Notes: a model not told the origin generated them from the letters alone. Shown: positions 15,161 through 24,250, counted from the first letter of the stretch. The stretch is 31,518 nucleotides of DNA from Coxiellaceae bacterium UBA6002 (GCA_002429595.1 DJAM01000107.1:1-31518), one strand, 5' to 3'. Program-made: numbers and translations.

Positions 15161-18100
15161 CTACTCCGCGAGTAGCCATTTCTCCAAATAAGAGAAATAC
15201 GTAGCAAATAAAAAAGCGTTTAACTCCGGCACTTGTAGATTATCGGCTTTAAGTGCGTGTAGAAAATTATCTGCTGCAATGGATCTTGCAGAAAGATCAT
15301 GGCTGTCACTATTAAGATAGATGCTAGCAATCGGATACATAGCATTTTGTTCTGTGATATTTGCTAGATATTGATCTCGCCATTCTTTGTAAGGTATTAA
15401 TTCGATTGCAAAACCCGTATTTCGTAGCCATTCAAAGACTTGTTCTAAAAGTGGACGCTTAGGGTGACTATAATTATAAGCTTTTCCTAAGTTATTTTTA
15501 TTCAGTGTAATCTGTAATAGTGATCTTGCTACGAAGTCGACTGGCAATGCGTCTAAGTATCCAAGGCCTTTAGGTGCATAACCCATTTGTAAGCAGCCTT
15601 TAATTAACAAAAGGATGTGGATATTTTGGATGGAAATGGCACCTGTTCTGCTGTGACCTAAAATGAAACCAGGTCGATGAACCGTCACAGAAAAGCCGCG
15701 CTCTTTTGCTTCTGAGAGTATTTTTTCTGCCGTCCACTTTGTAAGGGCGTATCCATCTTCAAGGCCTGTCGGTTTCTGTTGAGGCAATTGCTCTAACATA
15801 GTATTGTGCTCGTCCTTATCAAATATCGCCCATAAGGTAGAGACATAGTGAATGTGTTTTGGTTTAACTTCCGATGCGAGTTTCATTAATTCAATAGTTC
15901 CTTCGACATTGGCTTTGCGTAAAGTTTTGTAGTCGTAGATGTGGTGAACGTAGGCGGCTACATGATAGATTGAATCAACATTTTCAGCGAGTTCTCGCCA
16001 ATCGCTTGGTTTTATCCCTAATTTTGTTTCAGTGAGTTCGCCTTCGATAAATACTATTCTGGGATTGTCAATTAGATGTTGTAATTGGAAACGGGTGGCG
16101 TGTGCTGCAAAAATATCTGCTATCGATTTTCCTTTGCTCTGACGAGCTAAGCAATAAACTTTGCTATTTGTTTTTTGTATAAGTTCATCCAAAATATGAA
16201 TGCCAAGAAATCCTGTTACACCTGTTAGAAAGATTGCACCTGGTTCACTGGTTGAAGTAATCTCGCCTTTTGCTGGCAAGATTTCACGTGCCATTGCTAA
16301 GTCTTTGTCCATCATTTTTAAGGTAGCAGAAGGATCAACATAAGTTGTTTTGGTATCTATATAATCGGCTAGTGCAGAGATAACAGGTTTATTAATGAAT
16401 TGTACAAAAGATAAATTATAATCAAATTCACGCTTCAATTGATAAGCTAATTGGGTTATCAAAAGAGAATGACCGCCCAGATCGAAAAAATTATCGTCTA
16501 TACCTATGTCAGCTCCTTTCAGGAGGTTCTTCCAGATGCTCACTAATCTTATTTCTGTCGCAGTCTTAGGTTCGGCATGGTGCCTGTCTTCCGCTGATTG
16601 TTTTTCAGGTACAGGCAGCTTGTTTCTATCAATTTTACCGTTCGAATTCAAAGGAAACTGATCGAGAACTACAAAATCACTTGGGACCATATAAGATGGC
16701 AAATGAGATTTGATAAAATTGCGTAGTTTTCCTATGGTTAGCTTATTATCTGCAGGGGTTACATAGGCTGCCAAGCGTTTATCGCCAGGTGTATCTTCGC
16801 GTACAATGACAACTCCTTCTTTGACGCTTGGATATTTGCTAAGTGCATTTTCAATTTCGCCTAATTCTACACGATAACCGTGAATTTTAATTTGAAAATC
16901 GACACGCCCAATATACTTGAGGGCACCATTAGGCATATAACTAACAAGATCACCTGTTTTATACATTTTGGTAACGTCATGTTGAATTTGTTTTTTAGAT
17001 GCGAAAGGATTATCCAAGTAGCGTTCTTTCGTTAAGCTCATACGATTTAAATAGCCGCGACTGACTCCATCTCCACCAATGTATAACTCCCCAATGCAAC
17101 CATTTGGAACAGGATTCATGTAAGGATCAAGGATATAGAATTGGGTATTTGCAATTGGAAAACCAAGATTGATACTCTCGGAACTTGATTTCTTGACTAT
17201 GCTGATCACTGAAAACGTTGTCGTTTCTGTTGGAGCATAAACGTTGCAGATTTTCTTAACAGTTGGAATAGCATAGAGGGTTTGGGCAAGCGTATTTGGT
17301 AACGATTCACCGCCAAAATATATTGATTGCACGGTCTTGGGGATGATGAGACCCAGTGCAAGCAAAGACTGCATGACGGAAGGAACCGCAAAAATGAAAG
17401 TCACATCTTTATCGATCCAATCTTGGATCTCCAATAAGTTAGCAGCAATAATCGTAGTGCCCCCAATCGTCAGAGGAAAAAACAATTCGAATATTGAGAG
17501 GTCAAAAGTAATGGACGTTGACCCCAATACACGCAACACTTCATCAACAGAGCAAAATGACTTACACCAGCTCAAAAAGTTGACCGTGTTACGATGGTAA
17601 AGCATAACCCCTTTGGGTTTACCGGTTGAGCCCGAGGTATAGATAATGTAAGCGAGATTCTTGCTGTTGACATTACAAGATGGATTCGTAGTTGCTTGTT
17701 GCTTAATTGTATCCCAAGCTTCATCAATATAAATAATATGAGGAATAGTAAACGAAAACTCTGCTACAGATCTTTGCGTAATTAAAATCTGCGTTTCAGA
17801 ATCTTCTAAGATAAAGTCAACACGATCTTTTGGATATTTTATATCAATAGGAACATATGCCGCTCCTGATTTCAATATTCCCAATAATATACTAACCAGG
17901 TTTATATCACGTTCAACATATACAGCAATTTTGGTTTCCGGACTGACATTTAAAGTGCGTAAATAGTGTGCTAACTGATTAGCTCTCTGGTTAAGTTCTT
18001 CATACGTCAGCTTCTCATGATGGTATTCTACAGCGATTTCATTTGGTGTGCGTGTAACTTGGTCCTCTATTAACTGGAATATTAATGCCTCGTAGGGATA

Positions 18101-21100
18101 CGTTGCTTCAGTATCATTCCGGTCTTTAAGTAAATACTGCCTATCTTGTTCTGATAATAAACCAAGACTCCCAATGCTTTGTTTTGGGTTTTCGATAATA
18201 CTGGTTAGGATATTGAGCCAATGCTGGTAGAGACTTCGAATAGTTTTCGGTTTATACAGACTAGTATTAAACGTAATCTCAGCAGATAAATACTCCGGAC
18301 GCTCTGTGATGGCGAAGCCCAGATCTAGTTGGGACTGAGTCTGATTTATAAACTCTGGCTTGGTAACTAAGTCAAAAAAGTCCAATTTATTTACCGTCGG
18401 TGCTTTTAGATCAAACTTAACTTGAAATAAAGGGGAGTAGCTTAGAGTATGCTCTATCGCAAGATGGTCAAGTAGCATTTCAAAAGGAATGATAGAGTGA
18501 TCATAAGCCGCTAGTGTTATTTCCTTTACATTTTTCAAAAATTCCTTGAAAGAAGGATTCCCTTCTAGATTTCCTCGCATTACTAAGGAATTACTAAACG
18601 ACCCGACTATTTGTTCGACTTCTTCACGATTGCGATTGGCAATTTGTGTCCCAACTAAAATATCGGTTTCGCCAGTATAACGATGTAACAATACTAGAAA
18701 CGATGCCAGCAATACCATGTACAGTGTCACGTTCTCTTGTTTAGCGAGTTGCTTAATTTTGCGCGACAATATTGCAGATATACCGAAATGCTCTATTACA
18801 CTGCTATAGTTCATCACAGATTGTCTAGGTTTATCTTTAGGCAGATTAATCAAAGTAGGAGCGTTATCTAACTGTTTCTGCCAATAATTTAATTCGTCCT
18901 CTATGGAGTTAGAAGATAAGTAATCAGTTTGCCAAGCAGCAAAGTCTGAATATTGAAACTCAAGTGGCGATAACGGCAAGCTTTCACCAGCAACTGCTGC
19001 ATTATAAATTAAAGATAAGTCATCTAGCAAAAGACTTATTGACCACTCGTCTGCAACAATACTGTGAGCAACTAGAGTGAGAAGCTTAGCATGTTCATTG
19101 TGATCAAGATCAAATAGAGTAAATCGAATAAGTGGACCTGTATCCAATTTAAAAGGTTTAATTGCTTCTTCATGCAAGCATTCATCCAAGTTCAATTTAG
19201 TGTGGTTAACTTCTTTAACAATGTTTAAGTTGACTTTAACCTTCGGCAATACCTTGCGATAGGGTATTCCATCTTCCTCCAAGTAGATTGTGCGAAATGC
19301 TTCATGCCGGGCAGCTAGTGTTGCCAGGCTCTTTTTAAGTACACGAATATTTATTCTACCCATTAGCTTGAATGCATATGTTAAATTGTGCGCACCTGAA
19401 CTAGGATTGGTTTTTTCCAAGAACCACAGACGTCGCTCGGCAAAAGATAAGTTCATTAATTTATTATGTTGTACTGATCGAAATGGTGTATCTTCTTGTT
19501 GAGACATATGATAGATAATCACCTGGGTAATCAAAGCAACAGTTGGATTGTTAAATACCTCGTCCAAGTGTATTCGTAAGTTATAGAGTCTATTAATTCG
19601 TGATAGCATTTGTGTTGCTCTCACCGAATCAACGCCCATCTCAAAAATATTATCGTCAACATTGATTATTTTTATATTAAATATTTCAGAGAAAATGTTA
19701 GCAACATTCTGTTCCATCATGTTTCTGGGCGCGATATATTTCTTCGTTTTAAGCGCATAGTTTGGCTCTGGTAATAACGATGTGTTTATTGCCCCTTTTT
19801 CATTCCGAGGAAATTTATCAATCCAGATGGAAGCAGAGTGAATCATATACTTAGGGAGATTCTTCGCTAGCGCGTAGCGTAAATTTCGATGGGCCAGCAC
19901 TGTTGGACAAAGCAGCAAAGTGCCATCAGCCAACATACGTAATTTGTTAAGCTCATCCTGCAAAATCTCTTTTTGGATTTGAGTGCATTTAAATTCGATA
20001 CCGGTTCTTGGTGGATTATGCCAAATTATTTGGCCGTCAACTGATAGTTGATTGTCTGGAAATTTCAAATGAACTGTGACCATATTGCCAGTAAAATTCT
20101 TTCTTAGGTCCTTTAGACAAATTCCGTTTATTGATATATCTTCAGTGCTAACAGTGAATGAAACATCTCCTATATCTAGCTGCACAGATGATTCAAAGGG
20201 AATGCGGATGTTAATAAGGTTTGGGATGACATAAGCTACAATTTGCTCTTCACCATCACTATCCTTTCTCAGCATAACGAATGCATCACTAACATCTGAG
20301 CATTTCTTAATATTATTCTCAATTTCTACTAATTCGACTCGAACCCCCTTTATATTACTCTGTGAATCATTTCGCCGGACATCTACGATATTCCCCCCAT
20401 TATCATAGCGGCCTAAATATCCGGTCCTAAACAATAGCCTATTCGATGTATCAGTCTGAAAGGGATTTTGAATAAAATATTCATCTTTCTCCCTAGGATA
20501 TTGCCAATATCCAGGGCTTACTCCTGCCCCACCAATATAAAGCTCACCAATTTCATCGTTATTCGTTACCGGATTTAAATGTTCATCTAAGAGATAAACT
20601 TGGGTATTACTAATAGGTTGTCCAGGCAGAAATGTGCGTGAGATTGCTTTATTTCGATCAGCTCTATAGCACGTTGAATGGATAGTTGTTTCCGTTTCAC
20701 CATAAAGATAATACAGATTGGCGTTGGTTTGATTAAAAAACAGATCTTGTAGTTCAGGGCTAATTGGCCCGGCCGATACAAGAACGTGTTTGAGCGTTGG
20801 ACATTTTGATAACTGTTCTTCCATCAATAAATTTAGTAACTCATTTGGATTAGTCTGAATTACAGTTACTTTATAATTGTTGATTGCAGCTATGAATGAC
20901 TCGTGATCTTCGATTATATTATTTTGAGCAAGAACAAGAGTGGCTCCTAGCATTAACGGCGTGATTATTTCCGTCAATGCCAATGCGCTGAAAGTCGGCT
21001 GTAAGTTGATAAATCGATCTTTATTTGAAAATGGCAGAGTTTGCTGTACCCAATTAAAATAATTAGTAAGGCTTTTATGAGTGAGCGGTATACCTTTGGG

Positions 21101-21574
21101 ACCTATCGCACTTGAGACATAATATAAGCAAGCTAACTCATCAGTTTCTAACTTAGATGAGGCGCCCTTAAGAGGTACAACGTTGTCATCTTGATCGACT
21201 GTTAGAATTTTTTGACGACTATCTTCAAAATCTTTTGCCAATTTTTTTTGAGTGATAATGAGATTTGCCTGTGAATCAAGAATAATAAGTTGATTGCGTG
21301 TAACAGGTGACTCAACATCCAAAGGAACAAAAACACAACCCATTTTGACAATAGCAAGTATGCTGGCAATAAAATATTTAGTATTACTCAAATAGACACA
21401 GATCCGACTACCCGTTGGAATTCTTAAAAATTCCAACTTCTGAACTATGATATTTATTTGCTGATTGAGCTCCTGATAGCTGACTTCCTGGCTACCGCTT
21501 ATTAATGCTAGCTTTCGTGGTATGCGTTGTAATTGAGACTCAAGCAGTTGAATGATGTTGTAATCAAGCAACAC
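15161..21574 (-). CDS. NRPS: degenerate A (with PilZ-like insertion)-T-C-A-T-thioester reductase
   Basis: A 2137-residue non-ribosomal peptide synthetase. The GTG start is 8 nt after GAGG. Residues 1-605 are an adenylation domain with decayed cores: A3 reads YYVSSAIGPKG instead of YTSGSTGKPKG, A7 TGY instead of TGD, and A10 NEKGAIN instead of NGKID. It is interrupted by a PilZ-like domain at 453-546. T1 has Ser650 (FEMGVDS). The condensation domain (705-1120) has AHSIVADEW where HHxxxDGW is expected, so the catalytic His is Ser838. The second A domain (1160-1660) is intact (YTSGSTGKPKG, FDLSIFE, YAPTE, KTGD, NSNGKID). T2 has Ser1703 (DLGGHS). The C-terminal reductase (1778-2137) has GVTGFLG, S/T1912-1913 and Y1942/K1946, so release should give an aldehyde or alcohol. 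It is last in an operon with cNMP-binding and amidotransferase genes. The product is unknown. Confidence 0.92.
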   Translation of the reverse strand: MLLDYNIIQLLESQLQRIPRKLALISGSQEVSYQELNQQINIIVQKLEFLRIPTGSRICVYLSNTKYFIASILAIVKMGCVFVPLDVESPVTRNQLIILDSQANLIITQKKLAKDFEDSRQKILTVDQDDNVVPLKGASSKLETDELACLYYVSSAIGPKGIPLTHKSLTNYFNWVQQTLPFSNKDRFINLQPTFSALALTEIITPLMLGATLVLAQNNIIEDHESFIAAINNYKVTVIQTNPNELLNLLMEEQLSKCPTLKHVLVSAGPISPELQDLFFNQTNANLYYLYGETETTIHSTCYRADRNKAISRTFLPGQPISNTQVYLLDEHLNPVTNNDEIGELYIGGAGVSPGYWQYPREKDEYFIQNPFQTDTSNRLLFRTGYLGRYDNGGNIVDVRRNDSQSNIKGVRVELVEIENNIKKCSDVSDAFVMLRKDSDGEEQIVAYVIPNLINIRIPFESSVQLDIGDVSFTVSTEDISINGICLKDLRKNFTGNMVTVHLKFPDNQLSVDGQIIWHNPPRTGIEFKCTQIQKEILQDELNKLRMLADGTLLLCPTVLAHRNLRYALAKNLPKYMIHSASIWIDKFPRNEKGAINTSLLPEPNYALKTKKYIAPRNMMEQNVANIFSEIFNIKIINVDDNIFEMGVDSVRATQMLSRINRLYNLRIHLDEVFNNPTVALITQVIIYHMSQQEDTPFRSVQHNKLMNLSFAERRLWFLEKTNPSSGAHNLTYAFKLMGRINIRVLKKSLATLAARHEAFRTIYLEEDGIPYRKVLPKVKVNLNIVKEVNHTKLNLDECLHEEAIKPFKLDTGPLIRFTLFDLDHNEHAKLLTLVAHSIVADEWSISLLLDDLSLIYNAAVAGESLPLSPLEFQYSDFAAWQTDYLSSNSIEDELNYWQKQLDNAPTLINLPKDKPRQSVMNYSSVIEHFGISAILSRKIKQLAKQENVTLYMVLLASFLVLLHRYTGETDILVGTQIANRNREEVEQIVGSFSNSLVMRGNLEGNPSFKEFLKNVKEITLAAYDHSIIPFEMLLDHLAIEHTLSYSPLFQVKFDLKAPTVNKLDFFDLVTKPEFINQTQSQLDLGFAITERPEYLSAEITFNTSLYKPKTIRSLYQHWLNILTSIIENPKQSIGSLGLLSEQDRQYLLKDRNDTEATYPYEALIFQLIEDQVTRTPNEIAVEYHHEKLTYEELNQRANQLAHYLRTLNVSPETKIAVYVERDINLVSILLGILKSGAAYVPIDIKYPKDRVDFILEDSETQILITQRSVAEFSFTIPHIIYIDEAWDTIKQQATTNPSCNVNSKNLAYIIYTSGSTGKPKGVMLYHRNTVNFLSWCKSFCSVDEVLRVLGSTSITFDLSIFELFFPLTIGGTTIIAANLLEIQDWIDKDVTFIFAVPSVMQSLLALGLIIPKTVQSIYFGGESLPNTLAQTLYAIPTVKKICNVYAPTETTTFSVISIVKKSSSESINLGFPIANTQFYILDPYMNPVPNGCIGELYIGGDGVSRGYLNRMSLTKERYLDNPFASKKQIQHDVTKMYKTGDLVSYMPNGALKYIGRVDFQIKIHGYRVELGEIENALSKYPSVKEGVVIVREDTPGDKRLAAYVTPADNKLTIGKLRNFIKSHLPSYMVPSDFVVLDQFPLNSNGKIDRNKLPVPEKQSAEDRHHAEPKTATEIRLVSIWKNLLKGADIGIDDNFFDLGGHSLLITQLAYQLKREFDYNLSFVQFINKPVISALADYIDTKTTYVDPSATLKMMDKDLAMAREILPAKGEITSTSEPGAIFLTGVTGFLGIHILDELIQKTNSKVYCLARQSKGKSIADIFAAHATRFQLQHLIDNPRIVFIEGELTETKLGIKPSDWRELAENVDSIYHVAAYVHHIYDYKTLRKANVEGTIELMKLASEVKPKHIHYVSTLWAIFDKDEHNTMLEQLPQQKPTGLEDGYALTKWTAEKILSEAKERGFSVTVHRPGFILGHSRTGAISIQNIHILLLIKGCLQMGYAPKGLGYLDALPVDFVARSLLQITLNKNNLGKAYNYSHPKRPLLEQVFEWLRNTGFAIELIPYKEWRDQYLANITEQNAMYPIASIYLNSDSHDLSARSIAADNFLHALKADNLQVPELNAFLFATYFSYLEKWLLAE
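19937..20218 (-). other. PilZ-like domain inside the first adenylation domain
   Basis: NRPS residues 453-546 do not belong to an adenylation fold. They match the PilZ pattern: RIPFESSVQL, then the exact D-x-S-x-x-G motif DISING (479-484), then a G-x-x-x-W (514-518), and GIEF (525-528). PilZ binds c-di-GMP through RxxxR plus DxSxxG. Here the second Arg is R457 but the first is Leu453, so binding may be weak, altered or lost. The insertion follows the A8 segment and VAYVIP, and precedes the A9 segment LAKNLPKYM. Confidence 0.72.
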
Positions 21575-21666
21575 GTCTACCTCTCATAATAATCTATTTA
21601 ATTATAGTCTATCGATATATTCCCTGTTCTGCTGGTGATAGTTTAAAGATGAATAAAAACATACGA

Positions 21667-22584
21667 TTAGATGTTGACATCGATAGATTTGATCAAAATT
21701 TCGTTATTTTTAAGACAAGCTCCAATAAATGAATATTCGGGAATTTCTAGCCAAGTTGTAGAGTCTTCAGTCAACGGCTCTGAGGAAATAATAATACTTT
21801 TTCGTTCCTTTCCTGGTTTCATTTGGTAGCTATTTTCATAGCATTCATATTTCTCGCCATAGGTGTACCATAAAGATGAGTAGATCATTTTAGGAGATAG
21901 GTATTCATTTTCTTCAAAGTGTCCATAATCAAATATAAACCGCGTGGCTATTATGAGATTCCCATCAGAAATGAAAAAGTTTAAGGGCGATGAAATATCA
22001 ACACCGTGTTTTTTCCTTATTTTTTTTAAAATAAGCAGCGTGTCTATTAAAGCTGAAAAAATTTCGGTTACCGAGCTCGAATCGTTTGGATCTTGAAGTT
22101 GTGATAAAAACAGTGCGTAAATTGCTTCACTGTCAGTCGACCCCACGATTTGGCTTTTAAATTCTGGACGTGTGTATTTGAATAAATCAAATCTCATGTC
22201 ATGAAATCCGGCTAATTTACCATTATGTGCGAATGCAAGGGAGGTACCTTCAAATAGAAAAGGGTGTATATTCTGATTCGAAATAACATTTTTTTCTGTC
22301 TCTTGTACGCCGCGAACATGCGCGATCAAGCAATCTGGAGCTATTTTTGAAGATAAATTGTGTAAGTTTTGATCATAAAACGGTAAATTTAAAGTGTGAT
22401 ATAAAAATGGAACCTCCGGCCTAATTGATTTTTTTTCCCATGCCGCAATGCCAAAGCCTGCTAAATTTAACATGTATAACATACGCTTGGGATTATAAAT
22501 CTGCGTAATAAGGGAATTATCAGGATTATAGAGTAACTCCTGAAGTAAAATAGGTTGACCTAAATATGCAACAACTCTACACAT
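21667..22584 (-). CDS. Class II glutamine amidotransferase (EgtC/YafJ-like)
   Basis: A 305-residue Ntn-type amidotransferase with catalytic Cys2 exposed after Met removal (MCRVVAYLG). Conserved landmarks are IAHVRG (about 89-94), NIHPF, FAHNGKLAGF (about 117-126, oxyanion Asn-Gly) and GSTDSEA (about 148-154). This is the stand-alone GATase_4 type, as in EgtC, which hydrolyses a gamma-glutamyl amide in ergothioneine synthesis. No other ergothioneine genes are in the window. It sits 8 bp after the cNMP-binding gene and 92 bp before the NRPS, so it may trim or amidate a glutamyl intermediate of that pathway; this is inference. AGAGAA lies just before the ATG. Confidence 0.87.
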   Translation of the reverse strand: MCRVVAYLGQPILLQELLYNPDNSLITQIYNPKRMLYMLNLAGFGIAAWEKKSIRPEVPFLYHTLNLPFYDQNLHNLSSKIAPDCLIAHVRGVQETEKNVISNQNIHPFLFEGTSLAFAHNGKLAGFHDMRFDLFKYTRPEFKSQIVGSTDSEAIYALFLSQLQDPNDSSSVTEIFSALIDTLLILKKIRKKHGVDISSPLNFFISDGNLIIATRFIFDYGHFEENEYLSPKMIYSSLWYTYGEKYECYENSYQMKPGKERKSIIISSEPLTEDSTTWLEIPEYSFIGACLKNNEILIKSIDVNI

Positions 22585-22592
22585 AATTTTCT

Positions 22593-23591
22593 CTAATTAT
22601 TTGATATAAAAACATCACGTTTCTCGCTTGAAAGCCGAATCATTTGCGTGACTAATTTTCTCTGCAAAGAAACAATGTATAAACACAATATCCCGTAAAG
22701 CTTATACCACATACTCTCAAATTTTTTCTTCATTTGGATTAGTTGTTCCTCGGTAATCTCAAGAAGAACCGAATTACTACAAGTTGTATAAGTGATTTCT
22801 TGCGGTACATTTATTACCGTTGAAGGACAAAACAAAGTATTTGGACCTAAAACTCCAATAGTGACTTGATCAATCGTGATTTTCACTGCACCACGTAGAA
22901 TAAAAAAACTCGACATGTGACTTTTCCTAGGCTGTATTAATTTGGTGTTAGTTGACACTTCTATTAACTTACAAGCGTGTATTAATTGATTGAGCTCTGA
23001 TGTGTCGAATGCACTGAAAATTAACAGTTTCGGCAGATAAGAATATTTTTGTAATATTTCATTATTGTTTAAGACCACACATTTGTTTAGATTATTAGAA
23101 TTGTTTTTTTTTAACCTGATCTTTTTAATTGGATTTTTCTTGATCAATTTCTTAATGCTGCCAATTAATCCTCTTTCTCTAGTACTAACATCTTCCACAA
23201 TGGCTCGAACAATATCATAATAAATTTTCGGAAAGTAAACGTTAAATAAATCAAAGCTGATTTTGCTTAAAATAAAACAAGTCACTTTCGACTTAGAGAT
23301 GACAGAAGCAGTACAAGGTGTTTGCACCAGCAAATTGACTTCACCAAAAAAATCGCCTGGTTTCAAATTTGCCAATTCAATAGTACCTTCTACTAATACT
23401 TTAATTACAACACTGGCTGTTCCATTAACCAAGATGTATAAACCCTGAGCCTGTTTTCCTTGCTCTATAATATTTTGATTCGCTGAAAACTCAGTCAATT
23501 TTCCATAAGCTATAAGCGATTCAATTGATTTTTTATCCAGATAGCAGAAAGGTCTTGTCGTCTCTAAAACGTTTAGTAAGTTTTGCTCCAT
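22593..23591 (-). CDS. Protein with two cyclic-nucleotide-binding-type domains
   Basis: A 332-residue protein with two CRP-type cupin domains. The first (about 15-125) has ANQNIIEQGKQAQGLYILVNG and the phosphate-binding cassette FFGEVNLLVQTPCTASV, where the Arg that normally contacts the cyclic phosphate is Cys. The second (about 210-310) is more divergent (FFILRGAVKI). A Lys/Asn-rich linker (IKKIRLKKNNSNN) joins them. No HTH DNA-binding domain is seen, so it is not a CRP regulator. I chose ATG 23591 because AGG precedes it and a TATAAT lies just upstream; the frame is open 44 codons further. It is the first gene of the NRPS operon. Ligand binding is uncertain given the lost Arg. Confidence 0.82.
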   Translation of the reverse strand: MEQNLLNVLETTRPFCYLDKKSIESLIAYGKLTEFSANQNIIEQGKQAQGLYILVNGTASVVIKVLVEGTIELANLKPGDFFGEVNLLVQTPCTASVISKSKVTCFILSKISFDLFNVYFPKIYYDIVRAIVEDVSTRERGLIGSIKKLIKKNPIKKIRLKKNNSNNLNKCVVLNNNEILQKYSYLPKLLIFSAFDTSELNQLIHACKLIEVSTNTKLIQPRKSHMSSFFILRGAVKITIDQVTIGVLGPNTLFCPSTVINVPQEITYTTCSNSVLLEITEEQLIQMKKKFESMWYKLYGILCLYIVSLQRKLVTQMIRLSSEKRDVFISNN

Positions 23592-23621
23592 TGATTGCCT
23601 CGCAATGCGCATGTAACAATC

Positions 23622-23627
23622 ATTATA
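23622..23627 (-). promoter_or_regulatory. Candidate -10 box of the cNBD-amidotransferase-NRPS operon
   Basis: A perfect TATAAT on the minus strand lies 30 nt before the chosen ATG at 23591. The -35 region is A-rich and matches TTGACA poorly. It supports the shorter N-terminus of the first gene. Confidence 0.4.
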
Positions 23628-23838
23628 GTTCAGAATTACCCTATTTTTTATGGTCTTATGATGGGCTTTTGTGGTATTTTTATAAGTCGGGTCGCTATTT
23701 GCAGGGTTCATTAGATAACACATTCTAAATTGAAAACACCCGAAACTATTGGGGCTCTGGCAGCGGGCGTTTCACGGATCTTCAATGCTAACTGTTTTTC
23801 TTTCAATTTTTTGAAAAGATCAAGGATAAGATCTGATC

Positions 23839-24192
23839 ATGAAAAATGCTCATTACTTTGAAGATGCCGCATCGTTAATTCCAGGAACTCTTGTAATATG
23901 TTCTGATAATGCGGATCAATTAAAAGAATTGATTTTGGTGATATTGACTCAAGAAATTTCAAACCTTGTTCGATTGTATTTCACCGTAATTCATCTCTGC
24001 GATTTTTTTGCATATCCGAATTATATTCAGCAAAGCGAGCTAGTCGAATTTTTCAATGCAACATTCGCTGGCATTTCAGACAATACAAAAATATATCAGC
24101 GAGAACGTACACTTTCTAAAAGTATCTCTTACATTAAAAGCCGACATCCCACGCGGTCTTGTCATTCCCGCGAAGGCGGGAATCCATGGTAG
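23839..24192 (+). CDS. Hypothetical protein with repeat-encoded C-terminus, possibly truncated
   Basis: A 117-residue ORF of unknown function. The first 100 residues look like normal protein, helical and partly hydrophobic (LKELILVILTQEISNLVRLYF). From residue 102 the chain is translated from the palindromic repeat at 24144-24250 (RHPTRSCHSREGGNPW; SREGGNP is the usual translation of this repeat type), which also provides the stop. The repeat therefore either cut a longer gene or replaced its last codons. AAGGAT lies about 14 nt before the ATG. The gene is divergent from the NRPS operon. Confidence 0.5.
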   Translation: MKNAHYFEDAASLIPGTLVICSDNADQLKELILVILTQEISNLVRLYFTVIHLCDFFAYPNYIQQSELVEFFNATFAGISDNTKIYQRERTLSKSISYIKSRHPTRSCHSREGGNPW

Positions 24193-24250
24193 TTGCAACT
24201 GAAAGCATAGATTCCCGCCTTCGCGGGAATGACAAGACAGCGCGGGACGT
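24144..24250. repeat. 107-bp palindromic repeat with CATTCCCGCGAAGGCGGGAAT core
   Basis: Arms of about 40 bp are nearly complementary: the left runs ACATCCCACGCGGTCTTGTC then ATTCCCGCGAAGGCGGGAAT, and the right is its complement ending GGGACGT. A central spacer contains the palindrome GTTGCAAC. Each arm itself contains a smaller hairpin. It shares its core with the hairpin at 4470-4519. The structure is MITE/REP-like. It enters the 3' end of the preceding ORF. Confidence 0.88.

Noticed and set aside
23592..23723. 44-residue N-terminal extension of the double cNMP-domain protein
   Set aside because: The upstream ATGs lack ribosome sites, and a TATAAT sequence lies inside the extension, just before the chosen start.
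24144..24250. CRISPR-like appearance of repeated CATTCCCGCGAA blocks
   Set aside because: There are only two oppositely oriented arms of one palindrome, with no regular spacers and no cas genes nearby.
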